NCBI GenBank assembly: GCA_963921825.1 | Contig: OY997593.1 | Span: 44,097,111 to 44,161,110, forward strand | Length of the DNA stretch: 64,000 nucleotides | Direction: 5' to 3' | Origin: Erodium maritimum | Taxonomy: Eukaryota; Streptophyta; Magnoliopsida; Geraniales; Geraniaceae | Shown here: piece after piece, positions 47,355-58,762 of the stretch | Numbering within the stretch: position 1 is the first letter of the stretch | How the letters are laid out: each line of letters starts with the position of its first letter | Program-made: the position numbers and the translations under genes | The notes under the pieces: model-generated | What the model was told of the DNA's origin: nothing | Seen by the model: the letters and a program-made list of their open reading frames with translations, nothing else | Databases searched by the model: none

Positions 47355-49027
47355 TTTTTTTTTGATCGGCCAAAGCATATTTAAATTAACCTCAATTCCG
47401 AGGTGGAAAAGGTTACAAAAAAGACACAATCTCACTACAGATTGCGAGAAATAACAGGCAAAAGCTAAAGCTAAGACAAAGATCAATACAACAGAAAGCA
47501 GAGAAAAATCCAGTGAGTGTAGAAGATCATGATTGAGCCAAGAAGTAAGTCGAGATGCATGTGTGGCCAAGAATTGTTGATGATCAACAAGTGTGAAGCT
47601 GCAAGCTGCAAGTGAGATGGCATGTCTTCAACTGAGTCTAGGAAGCCCTGAAGGGAAGATCGATCTCTTGAACTGGGTCTCAGCCAGAGAAGTAAGTCCG
47701 CCATAGTTTCACAGGAAAACGGAAAAAAGGGCACAGAACCCCTACCACAAACCTCAGCCAAAGGAACCAAAAAGGAACCAAACAACCAGTCAACACTAGT
47801 TGCAACCCAGAAAAGGGGGCAGGATAAAACCAAACCAACCACAACCCCAAATCACAAAGACCGAACCGAATCAGAACCAAAAATTTCTTCAGATCAGCCC
47901 AGGGCCAAAATCCCCACAGAGGCCAACACCAACTGAGAGGACCCGTCCTCACAGCGAGGACGAGAACCAAAGACTAGAAGGTAGGGAGACGACAGGCTTA
48001 AAGAGATAAGGGGAGGGAGGAAGGTAATAGCCAAGAGAAGGACCAACCAGGAAGGTTGTAGATCCATCTTACTCTTCCAAGAGGAAAGGGGAGGGGGAAG
48101 AAGCAACAACCCAAAACCCGAAGCTACCCAAGCAGCAACCCTAAAACCGAAGCTGCCCGTCACCCAAAGCAGGCCGAGTTGTCCAGAAGCTCACCTTGCT
48201 AGAGAATGCTTCTCTTTTGAACGAGTTGAAGGCGTGCTCGATGCTTTCTTCTGCATCCCAAACCATCTCGTAGTCACAGATTTCTTCTTCGTCTTTCTCT
48301 TTTCTTCCACTTCCAAAAATGTCGAAACTCAATAAGAGTTTGTTGTTCTGCAGTAAATCATGGAAGGGACTCCTAAAAGATATGCCGTTTGATGGACAAA
48401 GGAGGAGGACTACAGATCCTACCAAGTCAGAGGCGAGGGCTAGAAGGTCTAGCCGGAGTCGGGCCTGTGTACCGGAGACGAGTGCCTGAAAGAGGAAGGA
48501 GGAGCCGCGCCGGAGAGAGAAGGAGATCATGGCCGGAGGGGCATGGCCAGAATGGAGATGAGGCCGCCGGAGACGAGGGCCAGGATCTGGAGCAAGGCAA
48601 GGCGCGGCTGCAGGAGTTGACGGAGACGAGGGCTAGGAAGGCCGGATCTGGAGCAAGACGAGGCGCGGCAGCCGGAGTTGCCGGAGACGAGGGCCAGGAA
48701 GGCCGGATCTGGAGCAAGGCGAGGCGCGGCAACCGGAGATGTGCGAGAGGAAGATGGATCTGGGCCGGAGAGGCTGAAGACGAGGGCGAGGAGGTCGGAT
48801 CTGAGCGGAGCGCAGCAGCCGGAGACGGGCGGAGCGGGGCGGGGAGCGGCGGAGGTCGCCAGCGAACGCGGTAGCCGGAGACGGGCGGGGCGGAGGAGGG
48901 GCGTCGAAGAGGGAGGGCAACGAAACCTCACCGGCAACGGCTTGGTCGGAGCCGCGCCGTCACCGGTGAGGGAAGAAGGAACTCAAGGGTTCTGGGCACG
49001 AGAACCAAGTCAGAGAGAAAAAAGGGA
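47355..49027 (-). mobile_element. LINE-derived or non-autonomous retroposon
   Basis: On the - strand this looks like a copied transcript. It has a C/T-rich start, a GC-rich 5' part with about 60-bp repeats (48560-48750), no domain-bearing ORF, and a 3' end TTAAATATGCTTTGGCCGATC followed by an A-run. Candidate target duplications are AACTAGTTC (47346-47354) and AACTTGTTC (49028-49036), 8 of 9 matching. The 3' end resembles plant LINE tails. There is no RT, so it is non-autonomous or internally deleted. The short ORFs 48389-48874 (+) and 48527-48937 (-) are products of the GC-rich repeats. Confidence 0.6.
48560..48750. repeat. GC-rich repeat, about 60 bp period
   Basis: Three to four units contain GGATCTGGAGCAAGGCGAGG and CCGGAGTTGCCGGAGACGAG. 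They lie in the presumed 5' part of the retroposon. Confidence 0.75.
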
Positions 49028-49036
49028 AACTTGTTC

Positions 49037-49330
49037 GCATGTGGGGTTTGAAGCCAATTGCATACAATAATTTGTTCATTCACATTTATGTAGAAACGTG
49101 TTTATCTGTTCATATTCCATTGGGAATTAATCGTGGATCGGGAGTTGGCACGGTGAAACGGTCGCCGATCAAGAAACATCGATTAGGTTTAGTTAAATTT
49201 GTACCTTCACGACAAAATATAGGAATGTCGACTATGATATCTAGTTTAACGACAGGTGTTGCAGAAATGGATTTACTTGACGATTTGAAATTGTCGTTGA
49301 ACTAACTCCTATGATAGTCTGAGAACGTTG
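49037..49330 (+). other. Unidentified 88-codon open frame region
   Basis: An open frame at 49039-49305 reads LFIHIYVETCLSVHIPLGINR at residues 12-32 and then a basic segment. Composition is protein-like, but I do not recognise a domain. It begins directly at the presumed target site of the neighbouring retroposon, so it may be an old coding fragment that was hit. Confidence 0.3.
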
Positions 49331-51251
49331 ATACTTCGTCGAGTAACAGACCCCTAAGACGTTGTGAAAACGTCGAGTAAGAGTGCTACAACGACGTTCT
49401 CGTTTCGTTGAGTAAAATCATTCCTACAATGACACTATTTCGTTGTGGTATGCAACTTCTACAACGTTATAAAAGTGTCGAGTATATTACCTCCAACAAC
49501 AATATGTTTTGTTATGTATTGCATCATCTACGATATTTTATATTCTTCGTTTAAAATGTACGAGCATTCATCCTCGATGATTTTGTCTCGTTTACCAAGT
49601 AACAAGTAAGATTGAAAAAAAACATAACCTACGAATTGTATATAAAATGTTCACAACAGCTTAAGTTTATAGATTGTTTAAAATTATAAAATAGTACCAA
49701 AATATCTTTTTAAAGTACAAATTTAACCAACAAAAAAATGTAAAGGATTGAGTTTGAAAAAGATGCATCGGATTCCTAAATCTCGAAGGACCTCTACTGC
49801 GGTCTTATTTTCGCTCGTGTTGGATGACCTACAGAAGATGAGTCATTTGTGTGAGCTGGTCCTTGTAGCCTACATACAAAGGCCTCTATGGCGATCCGTT
49901 CCTCTGATTATGTGAGACAACGCTCCATCTCTATTTATATTGAGACGATTTTAATAATATTTTCATATCCTTGAGGGTACTTTTTCTTCTCCGGTATATA
50001 CAAATTATTAAATGTTTCATTATAAAACTTGTTTAGTTCTTCGATGGACATCAACTCTATTATGATTGTCAATCTATCTGTTGTAGACCCTATGTACAAC
50101 AGTACTTGTTGCTTACTCAACCATTGCCTACACTTGTCCCCATTTTCCTTTACAACTATATCATCAACATCGTCACTACAATAATCGTGATCAATCATGC
50201 ACATAATGGAAATGCATCCTCCACATACTTCTTTGCTGCATCATATTGGACTTGTGGATAAACCAGATTACTGGATTATGAAGCACGATAATTAGGCATA
50301 TCATGTCAACTTTACAATCTGTCTTCCGCTAACGAAGCCATGAGGTTCTCGTCACCTTGATAACACCATATTTTGTACGTTGACATAATCCAACGCCCTT
50401 TTAACAAATGGTTCATAATTACGTGAATTGTGTGGAAATATTTGTTGTTACAACTAATACACAGTCACCTCCACGTGTTAAATATTGATGCATTGTTATC
50501 CATAACATGGTGAAGAAAGGACGATACACCTTTCTGATATGTTTTTTATTGTCTTGCCAAACTCATCTAACTTATATCCATCTCCTAAATTCCAAATATA
50601 ATTTGGAGCAAGATAATATAATTACATTATATACATCACAATATTAATAAAACAACAAATATGGTTGATTAATATTACTTTCATATTCTCTTATGTGCAC
50701 GGACATCATCTCATCTAATAAGCATTAATACTAAATGATCATCATGCAAAGTTTAAGAATATCAACAACTAATTATTACTAATTTCAACTAAAAAAACTC
50801 TCATACAATTTTTTTTTACCAAACCCAACAAATTAATCCCCCACAGAGTTAGAAACACCTTTATGAGCTTCAAGGAGTAGATTGTCTCGTCAACATCTTC
50901 TAAATCGAAAATATGAAAGAGAAAATGAGTATTTTGAGAAAAAATTGTAGATGGAGGACGAAAATTGTGCAAAAAACACAGGTTTAGGGAGAGAATAAGA
51001 GTTGAACTACTTCTGGGGCAGAAAAAACAGGTCTGAAACGTATTCGGTGATTTGAGTTTCGTCGTAAAAGTGACATCTACTAAGACGATATATATGTGCA
51101 CCATCCAAAAACAACCTAGAATCAATGACGGTCTTCTTTAGAATTGTCGTGTAAAATGAAAACCAGCACGACGACGCCACATTTCGTCTTGTAAGTCAAT
51201 TGTGGACCGGGAACTCTTAGAAACATCTCGCAGGTAAATTTTTGGTGTGGT
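49331..51251 (-). mobile_element. Degraded CACTA-like element
   Basis: Both flanks contain many ACGACG/CGTCGAGTA-type words (49340-49530 and 51055-51200), like CACTA subterminal repeats. The right side ends ...AAATTTTTGGTGTGGT near 51251, close to the common CACTA terminus TTTTTGGTGTAGTG. The left terminus is not recognisable. The interior has remnants of a TNP2-type gene on the - strand. Boundaries are approximate and no target duplication was found. Confidence 0.6.
49935..50620 (-). pseudogene. TNP2-like transposase remnant
   Basis: The open frame 50204-49935 reads LSKQQVLLYIGSTTDRLTII and then ELNKFYNETFNNLYIPEKKKYPQGYENIIKI. It parallels LYNGSTQNRLAF..LPHPNEYPESLQDAKKVL of the element K transposase. 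Upstream (50620-50330), frames with stops give LDEFGK and, near 50380, KRALDYVNVQ, matching the MDKSWIGL..HAFTRSYNVWEF region. Only the N-terminal half is represented. Confidence 0.6.
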
Positions 51252-51312
51252 ATCCGTCACTCTTAAGGACGTTCATTTATTCAGAGAATCACTTTTTTAT
51301 AAGCAATTTTTA

Positions 51313-51735
51313 AGGTTAACTATCAAAATTTACTTTTAAGTATTGGTCATGAACAACACTACCCAACATTTCAAAATGACAAATGCGCTACATTAAGTAT
51401 TGGTTAGGCGATATTTTAGAAAAATGGATGGAATATGCTATTCAGTTAGTCATATGACATAAAATGTCATATAATGGATGGTGAAATGATGTATTCCCTT
51501 AATTATTTGACCTTTATACATTTTATAAGGAACATTAACATTGTACCCTCGTTAGTGTTCCACCATCCATTATATGACACTGAGGTCATATGACTAACGG
51601 AATGAAATATATCGTCCATTTTTACTAACAAAATCGCGTGACCAATATTAATAGTAGTGCATTTGTCATTTTGAAACGTTGGGTAGTGTAGTGTTCGTGA
51701 CCAATACTTAGGAGTAAGTTTCAATATTTAACCCC
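51313..51735. mobile_element. 423-bp inverted-repeat MITE
   Basis: The two halves are inverted copies over most of their length. Left AAATGACAAATGC and TATTGGTCATGAACAACACT match the reverse complement of the right side, with about 150 bp of imperfect pairing. The flanking AATTTTTA occurs at 51305-51312 and 51736-51743, an 8-bp duplication fitting the hAT group (a 9-bp reading would match imperfectly). It sits in the 3' tail of the LINE relic on the right. No coding capacity. Confidence 0.8.
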
Positions 51736-51743
51736 AATTTTTA

Positions 51744-53065
51744 TTAAGATATTCATAATTTGATAGAAATTACAAAGATGAGGAGATACGACTCAAAAGG
51801 GGGATCATCTTGAAACAGAAGAAAATCGGAAATAGAACCAACGACCCGAAACAACCCCTTGGGCCTAACAATACAGCCCAAACACAATGAGAGGCCTACC
51901 ACCTGAATGGGTCTAACCTCTACCCAAACAAACAGCCTGGGATTGAGGGGCACCCTACCTCATTAAGACCGTCAAACTATCACACAGAGAGAAGTACAAC
52001 CACTAACAAATCGACGACCAAACGATGGAGACATACTGGAGATACTTGCCCACGCAAACTGGACAACCTCAAAGTGAAATATAAGGGATCGATTAAAAGG
52101 CACAGAGGCCCAATCCACTCGCCGGCAGTCAACACCTAAAATCTAGCGAGCCCTCTCTATCGAAGTACAAGGAGAAGGAAGCTTACCCAACTAATCGAAG
52201 AGGATTAGAGAGGTGACCCCCAAAAGTAAAATTACCTCAGCAAAGGGAGCACGTACACCAAACTAAATCAGAGTTGATGGGCCAAACCCACAAGAATTTG
52301 TCGTTATTGTCATCCATCTTCGTTTCTTGGAGAAACACACACTGATTTTTCCTTTACTATCACAATTCGAACACAACTCTTTTTATGAGGATAAATTGAT
52401 CCTCTCACAATCCAAGAAAATGAGCTTCACCTAACTTGAGGTTATTGTTGCCTCCTCACCACTGGCCGAGCCACTCACACTCATATCCACTTACCTTCAT
52501 AATTGCTCTCATTTTCGTTGTCAATGATCAAGTTTCCATTAACCTCCACATCCAAATTCTCAAACTGGTTAATAACTAGGTCACCCGAGACTATGGCTTT
52601 GATGCTAATTTTCTTGACATAATCTCAAATTTTTTTGTGTTTGTCCATTTCCCGACTTGATGAAATTTGCGGACTCACTTGATAGGAAATGATGGGCTGC
52701 ATTTTTTATCTCTTCTTGCCCCTCCTTCCATTCTTTCCTTGTAATGCACGTTAAATTGGTGCTGCAGAATCAACCACAATTAAGCTTGCCAACTTTTGCC
52801 TAGAATTAGAATTAAACTGTCCCTTCAAAGAAGGGATTATTTATGAGGAAACTGAAGATGCTCTCCCTTGATTATGGGCTTGAGGTGTGCCTTTTGAAAG
52901 GCCATAATCTTGTCCTTCCTTAAATACACATATCGTGTCCCTCAAATAACTACTTTCCTTAACTGCATTGTAATCGGAGAAGCGAGGTTCCGATTGTAGT
53001 TTTCTCGGAACCTCTGATACATAGAACATCTCAACCGTTAGGCTGAACTTTGTTCTCATAATCAA
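51744..53065 (-). pseudogene. LINE relic (- strand)
   Basis: On the - strand the 3' end reads TTTGTAATTTCTATCAAATTATGAATATC then TTAATAAAAATT, a standard plant LINE tail. Near 52340-52300 a frame reads CVFLQETKMDDNND, the endonuclease-domain motif of LINE ORF2. Upstream, 53065-52841 is an open frame (74 residues) that may be the end of ORF1. The 1.3 kb between ends is far shorter than a full LINE, and RT motifs are missing, so a large internal deletion has occurred. The MITE at 51313 lies just beyond its tail. Confidence 0.6.
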
Positions 53066-53439
53066 AAAATCACAAGAGGACGGTTTAAGTTTCCGCTTAT
53101 TATGTCGTTGTCTCCTACTCTAATCACGGATAGCAAATCACCAAAACTCTTGTCGATCGCTTCTAAAGTCTCATAGAATCACTTGATATGCGCAATTCAA
53201 GCACAAAATACATTTTTTTTTAGACCAATTGGGATATATACAAGCTGAAACTTGTTATGGTTCGTGATTGGATGTCTATCATAAGAATTAAAAAATAATT
53301 ATTATACACAAATATTACTGAAATAATGACGACATCTATAAATAAAAGTAATTAAAAATATTAATGTTGATGAGTTGGATCATTATGTTTAGGGTTATGG
53401 AGGCTCATTTTTACAAACAATTTAACAAACTAAAACAAA
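53066..53439. other. AT-rich spacer
   Basis: I see nothing coding or repeated here apart from AT-rich runs (53210-53420). Confidence 0.5.
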
Positions 53440-54098
53440 AATCCTCTCAACCCTCTCTCTCTTCCCTCTCTCTCCCCCTTCTTCTTCTCCGTGTTCGATT
53501 GTGTCGTCGTTCATTCCACCTCCCTACCACGCGTCGACCTCCCTCAACCGTTTGCGCTTGCCTCTGACCGTCCACCCGGATCCTAGTAAACCACCTCGCG
53601 CGGTCGTTTGTCTGCTCCCCAAGCCCCGCCGTTATTCGTTTACCCGAAGGCCTGCTTCCAAACGGTGCCCGAGCCCTCCTTCTCGGCTTTTGACGATGAC
53701 ACACCGACTTCGATTTTGCCTTACTAACGGTGTGTTCGATGGTTTCACTACTGCCATCGTACAGTATGGATGTGTTTCTGGCCCCTCGCCAACAATGAAG
53801 CTTCTCGCTTTTGGTGAGTTGGTTTCCACCGCAGCAGCTCAAGATAACCCCGTTTTGAGCTTTAGAACCTTGTCCTGCTTATTGTACAAATCGTTACTCT
53901 CGTTTATTGATTTCATAAACTTCCCTCCTAGTTGTCTAAGGAGTTTGTTTAAGCTTAGCATGCTGGAACACCTATTAATTGATGGGGGTCTCGGCCTTAG
54001 TTGCGGTTTTGTTTTGCATTTATTCTTGTTTGGATATAATGTCGTTTTTGTTGCCATTTACTGATGAATGAAGCATAACCTTAAAAAAAAATAAAGCA
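53440..54098 (+). mobile_element. Short retroposon with A-tail
   Basis: A C/T-rich start (CCTCTCTCTCTTCCCTCTCTCT), a GC-rich stretch, then an AT-rich 3' part ending TTACTGATGAATGAAGCATAACC and an A-run at 54083-54093. The layout matches the retroposon at 47355-49027 and the one at 54646. A 187-codon frame (53501-54064) starts in the Pro-rich part and ends near the tail. It has no known domain and I do not regard it as a gene without expression data. Target duplications were not identified. Confidence 0.5.
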
Positions 54099-54329
54099 AT
54101 GAAAAGTTGGAACTAAAGTAAGCGAGGAACAGAACACGCTCTTAATAATGTATTATTAAGATGAGAGAAAATCAAATATAAACTCCCCCTTAACCTTAAA
54201 ACCGCGTGAACTCATTCAAGCCATCTTTTTTTATAAATGGATGGATGAGATGCAATTAAGTTGTTAACTGAAAAAACACAGCACTTTTTGATAAACTATA
54301 GGGGCTTTTTAGTAAAACTAATGTATACT
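54099..54329. other. AT-rich spacer
   Basis: Nothing recognisable; A/T-rich sequence between the short retroposon and the long-inverted-repeat element. Confidence 0.45.
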
Positions 54330-54645
54330 TTTTTTTACTAATTCACAATTTCAATCTTTTCCGCTTCGTTGGAACTCCGATTGGCTTCAAACTTGCACCA
54401 TTATATTTATTTTTACAAGGGCTTTCTATCAAGACCAGTCATGAATATTCTTTGAAGAACAAGAAAAATTATTTCAACACTGAACACTAGTTTTATCACC
54501 TCATTTTATCAAATCTAAACATGACTTTTATCGCCACATCACTTGTTTTTATATCACCTCATCACATGTGTTTAATCAACATTAAACATTAGTTTTATCA
54601 ACACTAAATACTAGGTTTGTCATCACATTACACGCGTTTTATCAC

Positions 54646-55480
54646 ATCACTTTTTTTTATCAGCAAGACATATTATAAAACATGTTGTTTGAAAAAAAGA
54701 ACATGGGTGGAATTACAACTCACTGAGCCTAACTACTTTGAACGAAAGGCTTTTGAATGCTTAAAAGCCCAAACACTCGCTGGCGGCCAACACCGATAAC
54801 CGGCGAGCCCGAACCCCACAACGTGGACGAGAACTCGAAAAGACTAGACGAGTAGTAGAAGGTCAGGGGAGGGAGAAGGGAACCAAACTCAGTCAGGGGA
54901 GGGGTGAAAATCATACCTCAAACCTTCAACGGGGAAGGCCCAAAAGATGACGATTTCAGAAGCCGTAGATCTGAGTGAAAGGCCAGATTTACAATCGACG
55001 GCACCAAGAGTAAAGCCCAACTTACCAACAACGAAAATCAACTAGTACTGCGAAGATCCTTGAGAAGGAAGCGCATACCACGTCTGGCACCAGAAGATGT
55101 CGTTATGATCTGAAAATAGAACTCATTCGCCGCGACAATGAAGGGACCACCGCCACGGCAACAAGGGCGGGCCATATCCGTGACTATTCTCACCGTGGGA
55201 GTAGAGGAATGACGTCCCACGACAAGATTTGACCCGTCCCGCCACCGACACACACCAAAACGGTAGAGCTTCGCCAAAGATAAACAAAGAGGGAGAGGAA
55301 AGGGAAACGAGGAAGGAGGAAGAGGGTAGAGAATGAAGGGTTGGTTCAGTGGCTCACCTGGTTGGAGCCAGTGAGCCACCGACGACGGCGACGAGAAGAA
55401 GAAAGGGTTAGGGTTAGGGATTTGAAGAGAGGTCAGACCTTTTCTCTCTAGACTCTCGTTTTTTAATGAGTTCATTATCA
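54646..55480 (-). mobile_element. Retroposon inside element F
   Basis: On the - strand it starts near 55464 with GAGAGTCTAGAGAGAAAAGG, passes a GC- and TC-rich 5' part (with AACCCTAACCCTTTCTTC) and ends ATAATATGTCTTGCTGAT then an A-run (54646-54653). The 3' end is LINE-like. No ORF with a known domain exists; 55038-55481 is open but unrecognised. Flanks are both TATCAC-rich, so a duplication cannot be told apart from the host repeat. Confidence 0.5.
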
Positions 55481-55536
55481 CCTCATCACTTGTTTTTTAT
55501 CACTTTAGCACACATGTTTTATCACCCCAACATATG

Positions 55537-57415
55537 TTTTTTTATAAGCTCGAAAATTTATTAATAAGACCGATTCCTAAATAGAACTGGAATAACCTGT
55601 TCAAAAAGAAGCATGGTAAAAGATAACGCTTACAAAGGATCTCCAACAAGGGGAGCTAAAAGGCCAAGCCTTTTCCTAAAAACAAAACAAGGAACAAAAA
55701 ACTGAAAAGGTCAGCCCGCCATTCCTCGCCTCCCGAAGTCAGAGACGAATCGTCGCATATTTTTTCTTGGAAGCCAATTCACGCATTGTAGTCCATGCGC
55801 CGGTCCCATGAGACGAAGTTGCAACAAGAGTTTTTTCCAGTTCTGCCTTGCTCAACCTGTTTCCCAACATCGACAGGACGAACAATTCTTTCCCGATCCA
55901 GCGAGTGATTCCTTGGTTTACACGTAACCGTATAAAAGTCTGGTAAGTGCTTGGGAAGGCGACTCTTCCGTTTCAGAGGTTTGAGTAGAGCCTCCTTCCA
56001 CGGACTATTTTCACCCGAGACAACCTTATCCTAAATTGCCTTAATCGAATTGTTTGTTACCTGAATTTGGTCAAGGACCGAAATGCCCTAAACCTGCGTC
56101 AGGTCCGCTAGGTCAACTTTATCCAAGTCAACCAGATCAAACGGGTCAACATGAACTGGGTCAATGGATGCATGGACCGGGTCAATGGTATCTTGCCCCG
56201 CAAGCAACCCATTGTGACCAGGGATTTCCTTCTCGCGATCAAAATCAAAACAAAATAGATCGAAATTCACGGCCTGAGCTTCGGGAACAACGGTGTGACC
56301 AGAAACGCAATCCTCATAGATCGCATCCGATTTGAAATTTGAAGATTCAAACTTCAACCCTGAATCGTCCGAAGATTTCTCCCCGGAAGCTCCCTCATTC
56401 TGGCCGGAAAACGTCGCTGAAGCCTGAGCATACACAGTCTCAGGTGAGAAATAAGCCGAAGTGATCTGAGCTCCTTATACCGAAGCTTGTCCCATGCTCT
56501 GTTTGACGACCTTGTTGTCAAGATCGAAAATGGAGCTCCGACACGTTACAAGAGGTCGAGAACACACAATCTGATCTCCTTCAGGTGCCATCACAAGGGG
56601 ATCACGATCTTGCATCAATCCAGAAGTTTTCTCTCGTATGCTCTGTTTTGCTCCGATGATCGGATGGGCTTCCACGGCCTAGCAAGAGCTACAAAAATTT
56701 GATTGCCATTGATTTTCAACCCGTTCATGCTCTCTAAAGCATGGGCAGTCGCCTTCTTCGAGTTAAATCGAACAAAACTATACATATGGTATTTGCAATT
56801 TGGCCGACTCAACGCCAACGAAGACTCTACATTGCCAAATGTACTGAATGTATTTCTCAGCCACTCGTCCATAAATCTGTACGGTATATCGCAAATGAAT
56901 AGTTCCTCATCTATTGTGTCTAATTTCCTTACTCGTCTTCTGCTCCTAGAAACAGAGACCTTGCGAGACGAGTCCATCAAACCTGGTTCCAGAATCTGAT
57001 CAATTGCATTAGACTTGTCAAGGGTCTGCTTCACGGGAGGCTTTTCCTTGATGACCTCCACAACAGGATCAGACTTTGTAGCCTCCGCAACACTCAGATC
57101 ATAGCGTTTCAGATTGGATCGATGACCTCGAACTCGTTTACTACCCTTGTTCTCTTTATTTCGGCGAGGTCGGTTTGCACACCCTGATTGGTGTGATAAC
57201 TTCTCACACCGATCCTTAGAAGAGGTCCCAACCGTACTGGTCTTTGCTGATGAAGTTGTCCAGGCGGAGCTCCAGAAACCAGAGAACAATATTCTCCATA
57301 CAAGTTCAGCAACAACGAACAGAACGAAGAGAAGGAGAGCACGTCCTATACCTTGCTCCGGCGCTGCCTTTTGGTTCCTGGAGAGAGCATTCCTCCTTGA
57401 CGTAAGATAATTTAG
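55537..57415 (-). mobile_element. 5'-truncated LINE with RRM-type ORF1
   Basis: On the - strand, a 3' end ...CTTATTAATAAATTTTCGAG then CTTATAAAAAAA (55543-55570). The flanking words CCCCAACATATG (55525-55536) and CCCCAGCATACG (57416-57427), each followed by seven T, look like a diverged target duplication. The ORF1 frame is open across the right junction without a Met inside the element, so the copy is 5'-truncated. ORF2 (endonuclease, RT) is missing. It inserted into element F. Confidence 0.65.
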
Positions 57416-57439
57416 CCCCAGCATACGTTTTTTTATCAA
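56615..57439 (-). pseudogene. LINE ORF1 with RNA-recognition motif
   Basis: A 274-codon frame. Residues about 1-8 come from flanking sequence. A hydrophobic segment (ALLLFVLFVVAELVW, 34-48) and a basic region (NRPRRNKENKGSKRVRGHRS, 89-108) precede an RRM at about 180-254. There RNP2 is LFICDI (180-185) and RNP1 is YSFVRF (220-225), followed by ALESMNGLKINGNQIFVALARPW. RRM-bearing ORF1 proteins are known from the BNR-type LINE group of plants and bind the element RNA. A host SR-like splicing factor is the alternative, but the intron-less context, LINE tail and flanking duplication favour a LINE. The ORF stops at 56615; 56435-56088 is a further open, acidic frame. Confidence 0.65.
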
Positions 57440-57650
57440 TACTAAGCACTAGTTTTATCAACATCGAACACTAGATTTATCACCCTAGTACGAAACATTT
57501 ATTAGTTAATATTTATCAATACTCAATAATAGTTTGAAAGCCCTTGAAAAAATAAAATATTGACGCAAGTTTGAAGCAAATCAGAGTTGATATGATGCGG
57601 GAATGATTAAATTAATAATTTAGTGAAGAAAAAAATAGACACTTATCCAC

Positions 57651-58314
57651 GTGGCATCATGCAATTACAGTTATACTTTTATTTGTGCGAGAAATAATAA
57701 AAGTGGCGTGAAACCAGGATTAGAGTGATAGTATGTCATTATAGTAAATGTTAGTATGACTATAATAAATTCTCACGGTTGTTAAAATAAGAGGAAATTA
57801 GCAAATTGCTAACCAATGACACGTGATGACAAGATCCCTTATTCACTCGTGCTTTAGCCTTTAATTTTGATGTAATTAACCTAACCCTATCCATTTAGCA
57901 TTGGATTCAGATGATGTCTAGCAATGGCTCTTCATTTGATCCAAATTCCAGTAAGGTAATTCAATATTGCCTTTCACTGTACGGATATGACATTAGGTGA
58001 AAGTGAATCATTTTCATTTCATTTGGTCAACTAATGTGAAACTCTATGCAAATAATTGAGAAGGCCAATTTTGATCGAACAAATTCAATCTTAGAGGGTA
58101 TGTTACCTTTGATTGGGTCCACCCTTCTCGTGTCGGACAAAAACAAACGACATCATAATAATTGACTAATATCTCAGTAACCCTTTCCTAACAGCATGGG
58201 AGTCTATATTGACAGGGAGAGAAAAGAAGAAAGCAAAAACCAAAACAATGTTCAAAGTTTCTATACATACATAAATATATAGATTTATTATCTACTGAAA
58301 GCCACTATCTTCAA
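57651..58314. other. Spacer between element F and the MITE
   Basis: No repeat structure recognised. A short open stretch near 57911-57956 (MMSSNGSSFDPNSSK) ends at AAG/GTAATT, which could be a donor site of an old first exon. Nothing downstream supports it. Confidence 0.35.
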
Positions 58315-58323
58315 TATAAACTA

Positions 58324-58753
58324 GGGAAAACTACAGATACCTACCCAAAACCATGGTCATTTAACAGATGTTTACTCTGAAGTTTAAAGTTAACTGATGT
58401 ATATCCTGAAGTTACGACTTGTAACTAAAAACCCTTTTTGTCAGCTAAAATGACGAAAATACCCTCAGTGATTGTTTTTAAATAATATTTTTTAACATAT
58501 AAATGAAATTATTTTTTAAATAAAAATGAAGTCATTTAATAAGTAAATATATAAATATAACAAAAGTAATTTTTAAATAATTTTTTTAACATAATTATTG
58601 AAGTGTAGTTGAGGGTATTTTCGTCATTTTAGCTGACAGAAGGGTTTTGAGTTACATTTTCGAAACTTCAGGGTATGCATCAGATAAATTTTAAATTTTA
58701 GGTAGACATCAGTTAAATGGGCATGGTTTTGGGTAGGTATCGGTAGTTTTCCC
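58324..58753. mobile_element. 430-bp Mutator-like MITE
   Basis: Terminal inverted repeats GGGAAAACTACAGATACCTA and, on the other strand, GGGAAAACTACCGATACCTA. A perfect 9-bp duplication TATAAACTA lies at 58315-58323 and 58754-58762. The element folds on itself almost completely, including inner blocks AAAATGACGAAAATACCCTC and its complement. The 9-bp duplication points to the Mutator superfamily. Confidence 0.93.
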
Positions 58754-58762
58754 TATAAACTA

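Larger units (their letters stand above)
54330..57650. mobile_element. Element F: long-inverted-repeat transposon, hit by two retroposons
   Basis: The left arm (54330-54645) and right arm (57428-57650) are inverted copies sharing a core: left GAACTCCGATTGGCTTCAAA followed by CTTGCACCATTATATTTATT; on the other strand of the right arm AACTCTGATTTGCTTCAAAC then TTGCGTCAATATTTTATTTT. Inside each arm is a run of TTTTATCACCTCA / ACACTAGTTTTATCAAC words. The middle is occupied by two - strand retroposons. The exact termini and target duplication are not clear. The class could be Mutator-like or foldback. The same core recurs in element I. Confidence 0.6.

Noticed and set aside
48389..48937. 161- and 136-residue GC-rich open frames
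   Set aside because: They overlap on both strands over a GC-rich tandem repeat with Arg/Pro/Ala bias; no domain.
56615..57439. Host SR-type splicing factor
   Set aside because: The RRM alone would allow it, but the LINE-like tail, flanking duplication and 5' truncation favour a LINE ORF1.
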